Of a stretch of 64,000 nt of DNA, positions 52,948-62,473 are shown piece after piece (within the stretch, counting starts at the first letter, position 1; each line of letters begins with the position of its first letter). The DNA is from DASVFB01 sp963815965 (GTDB lineage Bacteria > Actinomycetota > Thermoleophilia > Gaiellales > Gaiellaceae): NCBI GenBank assembly GCA_963815965.1, contig CAWFIT010000016.1, forward strand, positions 1 through 64,000. Reading direction: 5' to 3'. A model generated the notes under the pieces. The model saw only the letters and a list, made by a program, of their open reading frames with translations, was not told where the DNA came from and made no database searches. The translations under genes were made by a program, and so were the position numbers.

Positions 52948-55398
52948 TCAGCGCTTCGGGCGCACGGTGATGCCGACCGGGCTGCTGGTCCCGACGCCGC
53001 CTGCGTTGTCGGTCGCGCGCGCGGTCAGGGAGTGGCTTCCGGGCGGGACGTTCCTCCACGTGAGGGAGTAGGGCGCGCTCGTGTCTTGGCCGAGCAACGT
53101 CGTGCCGTCGCGGAACTCGACGTTCACGACGCTGCCGTCCGGATCGCTCGCCGTGGCCGTGACCGTGACCGTCGGCTTCCAGGCGAAGATCGCGCCGTCG
53201 GCCGGTGAGGTGATGGTCGCGGTCGGCGGGGTGTTCCCGGCGTTGACCGTGATCGTGGACGCCGCGCTCGTGGTGATCCCGCCAAGGTTGTCGGTGGCGC
53301 GGGCGGTGAGCGTGTAGGTTCCGGCTGCGACGCCGCTCCAGGTGAAGGTGTACGGCGCGGTCGTGTCCTCGCCGAGCTTGGTCGCGCCGTTGAAGAACTC
53401 GACCTTCGTCACCGTGCCGTCGGGATCGGATGCCGTTGCCGCGAGGTTCACGGTGGCCGGCGCCGTGAAGGTCGTGCCGTCCGTCGGCGACGTGAGGATC
53501 GCGGTCGGCAGGGTGTTCACGGCGTTGACCGTGATCATGGACGCCGCGCTCGTGGTGGTGGCTCCGAGGTTGTCGGTGGCGCGCGCGGTGAGCGTGTAGG
53601 TTCCGGCCGCGACGCCGCTCCAGGTGAAGGTGTACGGCGCGGTCGTGTCCTCGCCGAGCTTCGTCGCGCCGTTGAAGAACTCGACCTTCGTCACCGTGCC
53701 GTCGGCGTCGGATGCCGTTGCCGCGAGGTTCACGGTGGCGGGCGCCGCAAAGGTCGCGCCGTTCGTCGGCTGCGTGAACGTGACGGCCGGCGGCGAGTCG
53801 CCCTGGACGCTGACCATGCGAGCGACGGAAGGCACGCCGTTGGCGTCGAGGATGAAGAGCATGTACAAGCCCGGCGGCGCGACGTTGGCGTCGGCCGGGG
53901 CGACGGCCGTGATGCTCGTCGCGCCGGCGGCGAAGAGCAACGGAATGTAGCGCTGCTCCATGTTGTCCGAGTGCGTGACGGCGCCGAGCCGGACGAGGGC
54001 GACCTTGCGGATCGACGCCGGGTTCGCGGTCGCGATCTCCATCGACGCGCCGTAACTCGTAGCCGCCGGCGCGGCGTCGATGGTCGGGCGCGGCGCGAGC
54101 GTCCCGTCGGCCTGGAACAGGTAAGGCGGCGAGAAGATCTCCGCGTTCTTGCCCAGATAGCCGACCTGGTCGCACGTGCCGCAGATCCCGCCGCCGGAGG
54201 AGAGGACGCGCCCGTCGGGCAGCAGCAGCGCCGTCGAGTGATACTGACGCGTGATCTGCATCGAGGCCAGGGTCCGCCACTGGCCGGTGGCCGGGTTCCA
54301 CTGTTCGGCCGCGTAGACGCCGGCGTTGAGGTCGACGAGCCCGGCACCCGAGGAATTGCCCCCCGTTGCCAGGACCGTCCCGTCGGCGAGCACGGTCAGG
54401 TTGTGCTGCCGGCGCCCGTAGGCCATCGGCGCCGTCGTCGAGACCTGCGGCGTGGCACCGTTGAGGTCGACGACCCTCGCGTCCGTGGTCGAGGGGCCGC
54501 CGCCGGCGACGAGCATCTTCCCGATGTCGAACAGCGCGTGACCGCCGTAATCGCGGTTGATCGTGTCTCGCTGCCCCAGCGACTGCCACGTGCCGGTACC
54601 GGTCGTGTCGAGCGAGCGCAGCGTCTGGTCGGGACCGGAGTAGAAAGCCCGACCGTTCGGGGCGACGTCCATCCACGGATACAACGGCAGGCTGAGCGAC
54701 GCGGTGCCGAGCGAACGCAGGCCGCCGGCCAGCGTCCGCACCTCGGGCGTATTGACGCGGCCAGAGGTGATCAGCATCTCGCCGTTGTTCAGCGGCGTGA
54801 CCGACGGATACCAGCGCCCGGCCGCCATGTTCGGGCCAAGGCTCCAAAGGTTCGTCGCGGGATCGAACAGGTGAGTCTGGACGATGCCGTTGAGCTGCTG
54901 GTCCTTGTTCCCCCCGGCGATGAACATCCGGCCGTCGACTAGATGCGCGAGGCCACTGCAGAAGATGTTGAAGCCGGTGTCGACCGTGACCGGCGTCTGG
55001 GTGCCCGTCGCCGGATCCCACACGGTCGCGCGTGTGTGGTCCTGCACAGGATACGTCTCGGTCGCGTTGTCGCCGATCGAGTCGTACGCGAGGACCTTGC
55101 CGTTCGGCAGCAGCGCGACGTGCACGCCGACGACCGGCCAGTCGACGACCGGACCCCACTGGCCCACGTCCTGAGGCGCCCCGGCGAGCGCAAGCGCGGC
55201 TGCCCACGCATCAGCCGCGGTGACGGCGCGCGTGTGGGCCTCGAGTGCCCGCTCCTGCGCGGCCGTATGCACGACCGAATCCTCGGCCGCGTGGCCGGCG
55301 GCAGTCATGACCTCGTCGTGCGCTCCGGCGCCCGGCACGACCATTACGGTCACGACGAACGACGTGACCAGCGCGAGGCCCAGTCGTGAGAACAACAC
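52948..55398 (-). CDS. Galactose-oxidase-like radical copper oxidase (AA5 type) with Ig repeats
   Basis: 816 residues from GTG 55398, in frame with TTG 55395, after GGAGGAGGAAG. Signal peptide GLALVTSFVVTVMVVPGAGA. A seven-bladed Kelch propeller has the AA5 copper-radical site: Cys in NIFCSGLAHL, Tyr in GRWYPSVTPL, Tyr-His in ITRQYHSTALLLPDG and the late His in VTHSDNMEQR, inside a DUF1929-type domain. These match the Cys-Tyr cofactor layout of galactose oxidase and streptomycete GlxA. Three C-terminal Ig-like repeats follow; the first two are nearly identical at DNA level. The enzyme oxidises primary alcohols of sugars to aldehydes, probably on the cell surface or glycans. It stands alone and converges with the small secreted gene. 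Confidence 0.9.
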   Translation of the reverse strand: MLFSRLGLALVTSFVVTVMVVPGAGAHDEVMTAAGHAAEDSVVHTAAQERALEAHTRAVTAADAWAAALALAGAPQDVGQWGPVVDWPVVGVHVALLPNGKVLAYDSIGDNATETYPVQDHTRATVWDPATGTQTPVTVDTGFNIFCSGLAHLVDGRMFIAGGNKDQQLNGIVQTHLFDPATNLWSLGPNMAAGRWYPSVTPLNNGEMLITSGRVNTPEVRTLAGGLRSLGTASLSLPLYPWMDVAPNGRAFYSGPDQTLRSLDTTGTGTWQSLGQRDTINRDYGGHALFDIGKMLVAGGGPSTTDARVVDLNGATPQVSTTAPMAYGRRQHNLTVLADGTVLATGGNSSGAGLVDLNAGVYAAEQWNPATGQWRTLASMQITRQYHSTALLLPDGRVLSSGGGICGTCDQVGYLGKNAEIFSPPYLFQADGTLAPRPTIDAAPAATSYGASMEIATANPASIRKVALVRLGAVTHSDNMEQRYIPLLFAAGATSITAVAPADANVAPPGLYMLFILDANGVPSVARMVSVQGDSPPAVTFTQPTNGATFAAPATVNLAATASDADGTVTKVEFFNGATKLGEDTTAPYTFTWSGVAAGTYTLTARATDNLGATTTSAASMITVNAVNTLPTAILTSPTDGTTFTAPATVNLAATASDPDGTVTKVEFFNGATKLGEDTTAPYTFTWSGVAAGTYTLTARATDNLGGITTSAASTITVNAGNTPPTATITSPADGAIFAWKPTVTVTATASDPDGSVVNVEFRDGTTLLGQDTSAPYSLTWRNVPPGSHSLTARATDNAGGVGTSSPVGITVRPKR
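53227..53790 (-). repeat. Two near-identical 282-bp Ig-domain repeats
   Basis: Two copies offset by 282 bp, differing at only a few bases, encode the motif VTKVEFFNGATKLGEDTTAP and the following 60 residues. A third, diverged copy (53 kb end) follows. This is a recent internal duplication in the oxidase gene. Confidence 0.85.
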
Positions 55399-55659
55399 CT
55401 TCCTCCTCCTCCGCAGAACGGCCAACGCTAACCGCCGACGGCCGCGATTCCTACTGGCCGGAGGTGTAGTGTCGGCACGCTCGGCGACGGTGCGCCGGCG
55501 GGGTACGCTGTCGGCGAGTTTTGGCGCGGCTTGGCAACGAGCCTCCGGCCGCCGACTCAGCCGCGCGTCGTTGGGGCGGCGAGCGTGGTCGCGCAGGCGC
55601 AACTGGCGCTTTCTCGTGTACTTCCACAGCGTCGGCAGATCGTTGCCGGTCGACGCGAA

Positions 55660-55741
55660 TGGGGGCGGGAGGATTCGAACCTCCGTAGGCTGAGCCGACG
55701 GTTTTACAGACCGCTCCCTTTGGCCGCTCGGGCACACCCCC
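55660..55741 (-). tRNA. tRNA-Tyr(GTA)
   Basis: 82-base class II tRNA on the minus strand. Acceptor GGGGGTG/CGCCCCC with one G-T pair, discriminator A, anticodon loop CTGTAAA (anticodon GTA), long variable arm and T-arm GGAGG-TTCGAAT-CCTCC. No CCA encoded. Confidence 0.95.
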
Positions 55742-55773
55742 GGGAAAAGAGCGGCCATTGTAGCCTCCTCATC

Positions 55774-56883
55774 GTGCGCACTTTCGACGCGGTCATCGTC
55801 GGCGCGGGGCCTGCGGGCTCGACTGTGAGCTACAGGCTCGCGGCCGCGGGCGCATCCGTGCTCCTTCTCGACAAGGCGCGCTTCCCGCGCGACAAACCCT
55901 GCGGCGGCGGACTAACGCTGCGGGCGGTGCGGCAACTGCCGTTCTCAGTCGATCCCGTCGTCGAAGACATCGTGCACCGGTTCGAGCTGAGGCTGAACTA
56001 CCGGCGCTCGTTCGAACGCGGGAGCTCGAAGCCGCTCTGCCTGATGACCCAGCGACGTCGGCTCGACGAATTCCTTGCTCGGAAAGCGGCGGAAGCAGGC
56101 GCTGAATTCCGCGACGGCGTCAAGGTTGCTTTCGACAACGGCGACGTCGTCGTCGACGGCGAACGGATAGCTGCGCGCGTCCTCGTTGGCGCGGACGGCG
56201 CGAACGGCGCGACGGCCCGGGCGTTTGGCCTTGCAGACGGCCATGACTACTGCGTAGCGCTCGAAGGCAACGCGGCGTATGCATCTCGCTATCGCGGCAA
56301 GCTAGTTCTCGAGCTCGGTGTCGTCCCCGGTGGGTACGGATGGGTCTTCCCAAAGGGCGACCACGTGAACGTCGGCGTCGGCGGGTGGCAGAGCGAAGGC
56401 CCACGGCTGCGTAGCCACTTGCGCCGCCTTTGCGATGCCCACGACGTCGACGCCGGCAAGCTGGCGGCGCTCCGTGGCTACCGCCTTCCCTACCGACGCG
56501 GAGAGTCGACCTTGACGCGCGACAATGTGGTTCTCGTCGGTGACGCTGCAGGGCTCATCGACCCGCTCTCGGGGGACGGGATGTACGAGGCATTCGTGAG
56601 CGCGCGTCTTGCGGCGGACGCGATCCTCTCCGGCGATCTGGCGTCGTACGAGCCGCGCGTGCTGGCCGAGCTCGGGGGACTGCACGCGTCGTCTTGGACG
56701 GCGAAATACGCCCTTGACCGCTTTCCGCATTTGACGTTCGCGCTCGCCCGGACTCCCTTCGCCTGGCGTGTCATCGCGCGAATCGTTCGCGGCGAGCTGC
56801 AGGATCCGACGAGAGCGCGCGGCGTTGGGCGGGCGCCGCTCAAGATCCTCGACCGACTCGGCAGGTTCGCTCAACCCGCTTGA
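55774..56883 (+). CDS. Geranylgeranyl-reductase-family flavoprotein
   Basis: 369 residues from GTG 55774. Rossmann FAD site VIVGAGPAGSTVSYRLAAAG at the N-terminus, the PCGGGLTLRAVRQL segment typical of geranylgeranyl reductases, VLVGADGANGATARAFGL, and the second FAD motif VLVGDAAGLIDPLSGDGMYEA (split: LVGDAAGLIDPLSGDGM). Members reduce double bonds of isoprenoid chains (menaquinone, lipid or chlorophyll tails). The substrate is unknown. It starts 33 bp after the end of the tRNA-Tyr gene, on the opposite strand, and converges with the deaminase gene. Confidence 0.88.
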   Translation: MRTFDAVIVGAGPAGSTVSYRLAAAGASVLLLDKARFPRDKPCGGGLTLRAVRQLPFSVDPVVEDIVHRFELRLNYRRSFERGSSKPLCLMTQRRRLDEFLARKAAEAGAEFRDGVKVAFDNGDVVVDGERIAARVLVGADGANGATARAFGLADGHDYCVALEGNAAYASRYRGKLVLELGVVPGGYGWVFPKGDHVNVGVGGWQSEGPRLRSHLRRLCDAHDVDAGKLAALRGYRLPYRRGESTLTRDNVVLVGDAAGLIDPLSGDGMYEAFVSARLAADAILSGDLASYEPRVLAELGGLHASSWTAKYALDRFPHLTFALARTPFAWRVIARIVRGELQDPTRARGVGRAPLKILDRLGRFAQPA

Positions 56884-56897
56884 ACTGCGGCGCTAGA

Positions 56898-57908
56898 TCA
56901 TAAGGACAAGATCGACCGGCTGACGAACGCGGCATCGTGCGCGCGTGCGTTGGCTGCGCGCAGCTCGTCCTCGTCCAGCGCACCGACGCGGAGCAGCAGT
57001 TCGAACTCGTCCCGCAGATGCGTTTGCATCATCTCCGGTCCGTCCGTCGCGATCGTGAACGCCACGCCGTGGTCGGAGAACGTGCGGATGGTGTCGCGAA
57101 CGGCATCCTCATCGGGTAGCGCCTTCGTCAGCAGGTTGGAAGTCGGGCAGATCTCGAGCACGATCTCGCGCTCGCGGAGCGCCTCCATCAACCCGGGGTC
57201 GCCGGCCGCGAGGATGCCGTGGCCGATCCGGTCCGGCTGCAGCGTCTCGATCACCTCGCCGATCTCCGCACGGCCGATGTCGCCGCCCTCCTCGCCGACG
57301 TGGATCGTCACGCCGAGACCGCCGTGGCGCGCGTCCTCGATCATCGGCGCGACCTGCCGGTACTCGTAGCGCACGCCGCCCGGCCGCGGTCCCGCGATGT
57401 CGATGCCGACGATCCCGCGCGGTGCCCAGTGCAGCGCCTTCTCGACGATCACGGCGTTCTGCTGCTCGGTGAACGTGCGGTCCATCATCAGGATCAACCC
57501 TGCGCTGACCTGCGGGTATTCGAGCCGCGCGAGGTCGAGCCCGCGGATAGCCGCGAGGATGATGTGGTCGAGGTCGCGCTCGCCGCCGCGGTTCCGCTTC
57601 ATCGGATTGAAGCGGAGCTCGAGCTTCGTGATGCCCTGCGAGCGGTAGGCGCCGCCGATCGCGGCGTGGACGCTGCGCTCGACGGCGAGCGGCGAGGACT
57701 GGATCAGCTCGGTCCAGTGGTAGATCGCATCGAGTGCGTCGAGGTCGGCGACCCCGCGCGGATCGCTGACGGTGACGAGGCGGTCGAACTCCCAGTAGTC
57801 CTTCACTGGAAGCGCGATGCCCTGCTCGTGCGCGAGGCTCCAGAGGATGTCGGAGGCGACCGAGCCGCCGAGATGCGTGTGCAGCTCGGCGAGCCCTCCC
57901 TCGAACAT
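56898..57908 (-). CDS. Adenosine deaminase-family protein with altered active site
   Basis: 336 residues with adenosine deaminase motifs: LHTHLGGS (His10 and His12 zinc ligands), TIHVGEEGG (His203, Glu206), RIGHG (His230), EICPTSN and the zinc Asp289 in ATDGPEMM. Typical deaminases have two acids there (TDDP); here Gly290 replaces the second, which contacts the purine ring, so substrate preference may differ. It has no signal peptide. It is in the same direction as the cyclase regulator upstream, 9 bp apart. Confidence 0.88.
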   Translation of the reverse strand: MFEGGLAELHTHLGGSVASDILWSLAHEQGIALPVKDYWEFDRLVTVSDPRGVADLDALDAIYHWTELIQSSPLAVERSVHAAIGGAYRSQGITKLELRFNPMKRNRGGERDLDHIILAAIRGLDLARLEYPQVSAGLILMMDRTFTEQQNAVIVEKALHWAPRGIVGIDIAGPRPGGVRYEYRQVAPMIEDARHGGLGVTIHVGEEGGDIGRAEIGEVIETLQPDRIGHGILAAGDPGLMEALREREIVLEICPTSNLLTKALPDEDAVRDTIRTFSDHGVAFTIATDGPEMMQTHLRDEFELLLRVGALDEDELRAANARAHDAAFVSRSILSL

Positions 57909-57917
57909 GGGTGAAGT

Positions 57918-60515
57918 CTAGAGCGGCGCCCGCTCCGGCACCGTCGCGAGTGCGAAGGCGACGGCGTCGGCCTGGCTCATCGCCCTGCCGGCGCTGTAGG
58001 CGGTGTCGATCGGCGGCTCGTCCGGGCGATTGCGCACGAGACTCGCGGTCTGCTCGAAGATGCGCGCCGCGTAGCCTTGAATCCGCTCGCCGATCTCCTC
58101 TTCGATCACATCCGAGGCGCCCGATAGCCGCGCCGCCCGCTCGAGATCCCCGCCTGCCGCTGCCGTCGCTGCGAGGCCCCGCAGTGAGTACACGACATTG
58201 ATGCGCCAGCCGGTTCTGAGGGCGCTCTCGAGGGCGCGTGCAAACAATGGAGCGGCGTCCTCGTAGCGACGCTCGTAGAGGTCGAGGATGCCGAGATCGC
58301 AGAGCGCGTTGCCGGCATTCTGGTCAGACTCGAGGCGCTCTGCGCCCGCGAGGCTCTGCTCGAGGAGAGGCCGGGCCCTCACATAGTCGCCCTCTGCGAT
58401 CGCGGCCAGCGCGCGGTTGTGCGTTTGAATCACTACGCCGCGGTCGAGTCGCAGTTCGCGGAAGATGTCGAGCGCCTCTTCCGCGAAGGCATCCGACTCG
58501 CTGAAGTTGCCGGCCATCGACGCGATGATCCCGAGGCTCCCGAGCGTCCAGGCGACGCGTATCCGATCGTCCAGTTCGCGGAAGAGCACGAGGGCTTGCT
58601 GCGCCAGGTCTCGTGCGAGGTCGAGCTCGTGGCGACGCCAGGCAACGCCCGACGCGCCAAGCTTCGTGCGCGCCTGAAGCGACGGCGAAACGTCGTCGAT
58701 GCCGAGCGCCCACTCGAGCCACCGGCTTGCCTCCCAGTGCCGGCCCGTCGTCGACCAGAGATCCGCGAGGGCAGCCACGAGCCGAACGGCGAGCTCGTGC
58801 TCGCCGGCAGCCTCGAGTCGGTCGAGAGCCGCGCGGAAGTTGTCGAGCTCGCGCTCGAACACGGGCCAGTCGATGTTCAGTGAGCTTTGCCCCAGCTCAG
58901 CGATCCGCTCCGCGAGAGCGACGAAGTAGTTGGTGTGTCGTCGGCGAAGCGCGTCTGCCGCCTCGCTGTCGCCCAGCAACTCCAGCGCATACGCGTGGAT
59001 CGTTTCGAGCATCGTGAAGCGTGGCTCGCCGTCCGGCTGTTCCTCCTGCACCAGCAGGTTGTTGTCGATGAGAGTGGAGAGCGTGGTGAGCAGCCCGCCG
59101 TCGCCGCACACGGCTTCTGCCGCCTCGAGCGTGCAGCCGCCTTCGAAGACGGCGAGCCGAGTGAAGAGCGTCTGCTCGTCGGGCCCGAGCAGTCCGTAGC
59201 TCCAGTCGATCGTCGCGCGGAGCGTCTGCCGACGCTCGGGCTGGTCGCGGGGGCCGCCGGTCAGCAGGTCGAATCGCTGCTCGAGCCGCGCGAGGAGCGC
59301 CTGCGGAGAGAGCAGCTTCGCTCGTGCCGCCGCGAGCTCGATCGCGAGTGGAAGCCCGTCGAGCCGCACGCAGATCTCGGCCACCGCGGGCGCGTTCACG
59401 TTCGTGATCGCGAAGTCGGCCTTCACGGCTCGCGCGCGCTCGACGAACAGCTCGACGGCCTCGTACTGTGACAGCGCCTCGGCGTCCGGCAGGTGCGCAG
59501 GGTCGGGAAGTTCGAGCGGCGGCACCTGGAGCTCGTGCTCGCCCGAAAGGTGGAGGGGCGTCCGGCTCGTTACGAGCAGCTTCAGCTGCGGCGCCGCCGC
59601 GAGTAGCGTGCTCAGCGCGGGGGTCGCCTCGAGCAAGTGCTCGAGGTTGTCCAGCACGAGCAGGGTCCGTCTGGCTGCCAGGAAGTCGGACAGCTTCGCG
59701 GTTTCCCTCGCGCCGATCGTCTGGCTGATCGTCGGCAGCAGCAGCGCCGGGTCGGCGACCGGCTCCAGCGTGACGAGATAGACGCCCTGCGGGAACTCCT
59801 CCACGAGCTCGGCCGCCGCCTGCAACGCGAGCCGGGTCTTGCCGGCGCCGCCCGCGCCGGTGAGTGTCAGCAGGCGGACATCGTCGCGGCCGAGCAGCTC
59901 GGACACCGTTTCGAGCTCGCGCTCTCGGCCGATCAGCGGCGTCGGCTGGACGGGGAGGTTGGTGGGACGGTTCTCGAGCGTCCGCAGCGACGGAAACGTG
60001 TCCGGCAGCCCGGCGATTACGAGCTGCGTCAACCGCTGTGGGCTCGAAAGGTCCTTCAAGCGGTGCTCGCCCAGGTCGCGAAGCGCAACGCCCTCGGGCA
60101 GGTCGTCCTCGACGAGCTCGCGCGTCGTCTGCGAGAGAAGAACCTGGTCGCCGTGCGCCGCAGCGCAGATGCGTGCGGCGCGCGGGACGTCGAGTCCGAC
60201 GTATCCCGTCGGCGTCAGCGCGGGCTGGCCGGTGTGGAGGCCGATGCGAACGCGGATCGCAGTTTCGGCGAGCTCCCGCTGCAAGCTCGCCGCGCACGCG
60301 ACCGCCGCGCTCGCGCGCGGAAATGCGGCGAAGAACGCATCTCCCTGCGTGTCCACGATGCGGCCGTCCGCTTCGGCGACCGCCGCGTCCACGAGGCGGC
60401 GATGGTCGGCGAGCAGATCCCCGTACGCCTCCTTGCCGACCTTGGTGAGCAACTCGGTCGAGCCCTCGACGTCTGCAAACAGGAACGTGACTGTTCCGGT
60501 TGGCAGCTCGGGCAT
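57918..60515 (-). CDS. Adenylate cyclase-domain/ATPase/TPR transcription-regulator-like protein
   Basis: 865 residues. The N-terminal class III nucleotide cyclase domain has metal ligands Asp15 in FLFADVEGSTELL and Asp59 in VDTQGDAFFAAF. Next an NB-ARC/AAA-type ATPase has P-loop TGAGGAGKTRLALQ and Walker B TLLVLDNLEHLL, and the C-terminal half is TPR-like (EGDYVRARPLLEQSLAGAE, DLGILDLYERRYEDAAPLF). This architecture is common in actinobacteria and related to the LuxR/AfsR-type STAND proteins but without a DNA-binding domain. It is probably a signalling switch using cyclic nucleotides. It starts 13 bp from the lipoprotein gene. Confidence 0.92.
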   Translation of the reverse strand: MPELPTGTVTFLFADVEGSTELLTKVGKEAYGDLLADHRRLVDAAVAEADGRIVDTQGDAFFAAFPRASAAVACAASLQRELAETAIRVRIGLHTGQPALTPTGYVGLDVPRAARICAAAHGDQVLLSQTTRELVEDDLPEGVALRDLGEHRLKDLSSPQRLTQLVIAGLPDTFPSLRTLENRPTNLPVQPTPLIGRERELETVSELLGRDDVRLLTLTGAGGAGKTRLALQAAAELVEEFPQGVYLVTLEPVADPALLLPTISQTIGARETAKLSDFLAARRTLLVLDNLEHLLEATPALSTLLAAAPQLKLLVTSRTPLHLSGEHELQVPPLELPDPAHLPDAEALSQYEAVELFVERARAVKADFAITNVNAPAVAEICVRLDGLPLAIELAAARAKLLSPQALLARLEQRFDLLTGGPRDQPERRQTLRATIDWSYGLLGPDEQTLFTRLAVFEGGCTLEAAEAVCGDGGLLTTLSTLIDNNLLVQEEQPDGEPRFTMLETIHAYALELLGDSEAADALRRRHTNYFVALAERIAELGQSSLNIDWPVFERELDNFRAALDRLEAAGEHELAVRLVAALADLWSTTGRHWEASRWLEWALGIDDVSPSLQARTKLGASGVAWRRHELDLARDLAQQALVLFRELDDRIRVAWTLGSLGIIASMAGNFSESDAFAEEALDIFRELRLDRGVVIQTHNRALAAIAEGDYVRARPLLEQSLAGAERLESDQNAGNALCDLGILDLYERRYEDAAPLFARALESALRTGWRINVVYSLRGLAATAAAGGDLERAARLSGASDVIEEEIGERIQGYAARIFEQTASLVRNRPDEPPIDTAYSAGRAMSQADAVAFALATVPERAPL

Positions 60516-60528
60516 GCTGCGAGTTGCG

Positions 60529-61365
60529 CTAGCCGGACGGGCTGAGGTCCGAGAGGTCGGTCGTCTCGTCCGCAGGCGGCGCCTCGATCTGCACGGGCGC
60601 GCCGTAGTCCGAGAACGTCATCGTCACGTGTCCGACGCTGCCGACCTGCTCGGTCAGCCGGCGCACGAGCCCGTCGTCGCCCACCCAGACGTCGTGCGTC
60701 GTGGACGTCGCGTCGACGCCGTGCGCCTTCGCCTCGTCGAGCAGGCGCTGCAGGGCTTTGCGCTCCTTCGCCGTCGCCCGGCCGAGTGCGTCCTGGACGT
60801 CGACAGTCCCGCGGTAGTGCGTCGTCCGCACGCCGTCGATCGTCTCGGTGCCGACCTTTTGCGTGTTCGCCGATCCGCGAAGCTGCGCGAGGGCTTCAGT
60901 AGGCGACTGACCGATGCCGAGATTCGCGAAGTCCACCCCGAGTTTCTTCAGCGCCCGTTCCAGGTCGACCTTCACCCAGCTCTTGCCGTTCGGCAGCTGT
61001 CCACCCGCGGGCAGCCCTTCGAGCCGCACGTACATTGCGGGTTGGAGGAGCCGGAGCTCCACAGAGGCCGGCATGCCGGCTCCGACGCCGCGGACGTTCA
61101 TAGTCACGTCCATTGCCTGCTTCGCGTTGTCGAATGACCCCTCGCCGGAGACCGCCGCCCGTCCGAGCAGGGGCAAGGTGAACGTCGTTTGCAAGTCGAA
61201 GCGCCCTGTGCCCTTGTCGAGCGTTCGGTCGGCCGCCGACGCGACCGGATCGAGCGCGAGCGAGCCTCCCGATCCGCACCCGGCGGCGACGAGAACGAGA
61301 GCAACTAGCGCTCCGGCAAGACCCCACCGGACGAAGCGATACGGTCCTCCCGTGAAGGTCGGCAT
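60529..61365 (-). CDS. Secreted lipoprotein, LppX/LprG-like
   Basis: 278 residues with a lipobox: signal GLAGALVALVLVAAGCGSGG, lipidated Cys after LVAAG. The mature part is a beta-rich single domain (DLQTTFTLPLLGRAAVSGEG, MYVRLEGLPAG, VWVGDDGLVRRLT) like mycobacterial LppX/LprG-type carriers of lipids or glycolipids. The start overlaps the glycosyltransferase start on the opposite strand by 14 bp. Confidence 0.8.
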   Translation of the reverse strand: MPTFTGGPYRFVRWGLAGALVALVLVAAGCGSGGSLALDPVASAADRTLDKGTGRFDLQTTFTLPLLGRAAVSGEGSFDNAKQAMDVTMNVRGVGAGMPASVELRLLQPAMYVRLEGLPAGGQLPNGKSWVKVDLERALKKLGVDFANLGIGQSPTEALAQLRGSANTQKVGTETIDGVRTTHYRGTVDVQDALGRATAKERKALQRLLDEAKAHGVDATSTTHDVWVGDDGLVRRLTEQVGSVGHVTMTFSDYGAPVQIEAPPADETTDLSDLSPSG

Positions 61366-62473
61366 AGTCGTACCTTACTCATGGTCGTTCTGGGGTGGAG
61401 TCGTCGATCACGCTGAACAGCAGCTCCTTGCGCTGCGCAAACTCGGCGTCGACGCGTGGCTCGTCATCGGCAACGATCCTCCCGGTTCGTTCACGCACGT
61501 GCTGCATCCGGGGCTCGGGCGTCACATGGATCCGCCGGAATATGTGCTGCCCGTCGGGCGTTCCGTGATCGTGCCTGCGAACGGCTCGTTGCCGAACATC
61601 GTGCTCAGCCCGTCGGTCCCGCGGCGCATCAAACGGATCTTCGAGCGCGAGCGCTTCGATGTGATCCACGTGCACGAGCCGACGACGCCTGCGATCGGTG
61701 TCGCTGCCGTCGCGCTGTGGAGCGGGCCGACCGTCGCGACGTTCCATGCGAGCGGCCACCTGCGTTGGCTCAAGTACGGCCGGTACACGTGGGGAAACCT
61801 CTTGGCGGCGCGCATCGACAGGCGGATCGCCGTGTCGGAGCAGGCGCGCGAGTCCGCCGCCCGCTGGCTTCCCGGCGACTATGAGGTCGTGCCGAACGGC
61901 GTCCTCATTCCGCCTCATGCGGATCCCGCCGACCGCGAGGACAGCGTGGTGTTCATCGGCAGGCACGAACCGCGGAAGGGAATGCACGTGCTTCTGCGAG
62001 CGTGGCCGGAGATCCATCGCCGCACGGGCGCGCGGCTCCGGCTCGTGGGCGCGGATCCGCTCGCAGTTCGGCTCGTGCTCACGCGCGAGCGCGTTCCCGA
62101 CGAGGGTATCGACGTTCTCGGCGTGTTGACGAACGAAGAGCTAACTGCGGAGTTGCTCCGCGCGAAGGTTCAGGTCGCATCGTCTCTCGGCGGCGAGTCC
62201 TTCGGGATGGTGTTGACGCGCGGTCTCGCATGCGCTGTCCCGGTCGTCGCGTCGGACATCGCCGGCTATCGCGCCGTGCTCGAAGGCGACGTGGGTGTTC
62301 TCTTCCCGCCGGGCGACCACGAAGCGCTTGTGACCGCCGTCGTCGAGTTGCTCGGCGACGAGGAGTCGCGCCGACGACGTGGCGCAGCCGGACGTGCACT
62401 CGTCGAGAAGCGCTATACGTGGAGCAGAATCGCAGCGCGCCTGCTCGAGATCTACGAGGAGGCTGCGGCTTGA
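61352..62473 (+). CDS. PimA-like GT4 mannosyltransferase
   Basis: 373 residues from GTG 61352. The N-terminal lobe KVGIVVPYSWSFWGGVVDHA is the PimA-like start; C-terminal lobe motifs include VVFIGRHEPRKGMHVLL and ESFGMVLTRGLACAVPVVAS (the GT4 EX7E region), plus VHEPTTPAIGVAA. Family members transfer mannose from GDP-mannose to phosphatidylinositol and related acceptors. It overlaps the following UPF0104 gene by 4 bp, which fits lipid glycosylation plus membrane export. Divergent from the lipoprotein gene. Confidence 0.9.
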   Translation: MKVGIVVPYSWSFWGGVVDHAEQQLLALRKLGVDAWLVIGNDPPGSFTHVLHPGLGRHMDPPEYVLPVGRSVIVPANGSLPNIVLSPSVPRRIKRIFERERFDVIHVHEPTTPAIGVAAVALWSGPTVATFHASGHLRWLKYGRYTWGNLLAARIDRRIAVSEQARESAARWLPGDYEVVPNGVLIPPHADPADREDSVVFIGRHEPRKGMHVLLRAWPEIHRRTGARLRLVGADPLAVRLVLTRERVPDEGIDVLGVLTNEELTAELLRAKVQVASSLGGESFGMVLTRGLACAVPVVASDIAGYRAVLEGDVGVLFPPGDHEALVTAVVELLGDEESRRRRGAAGRALVEKRYTWSRIAARLLEIYEEAAA

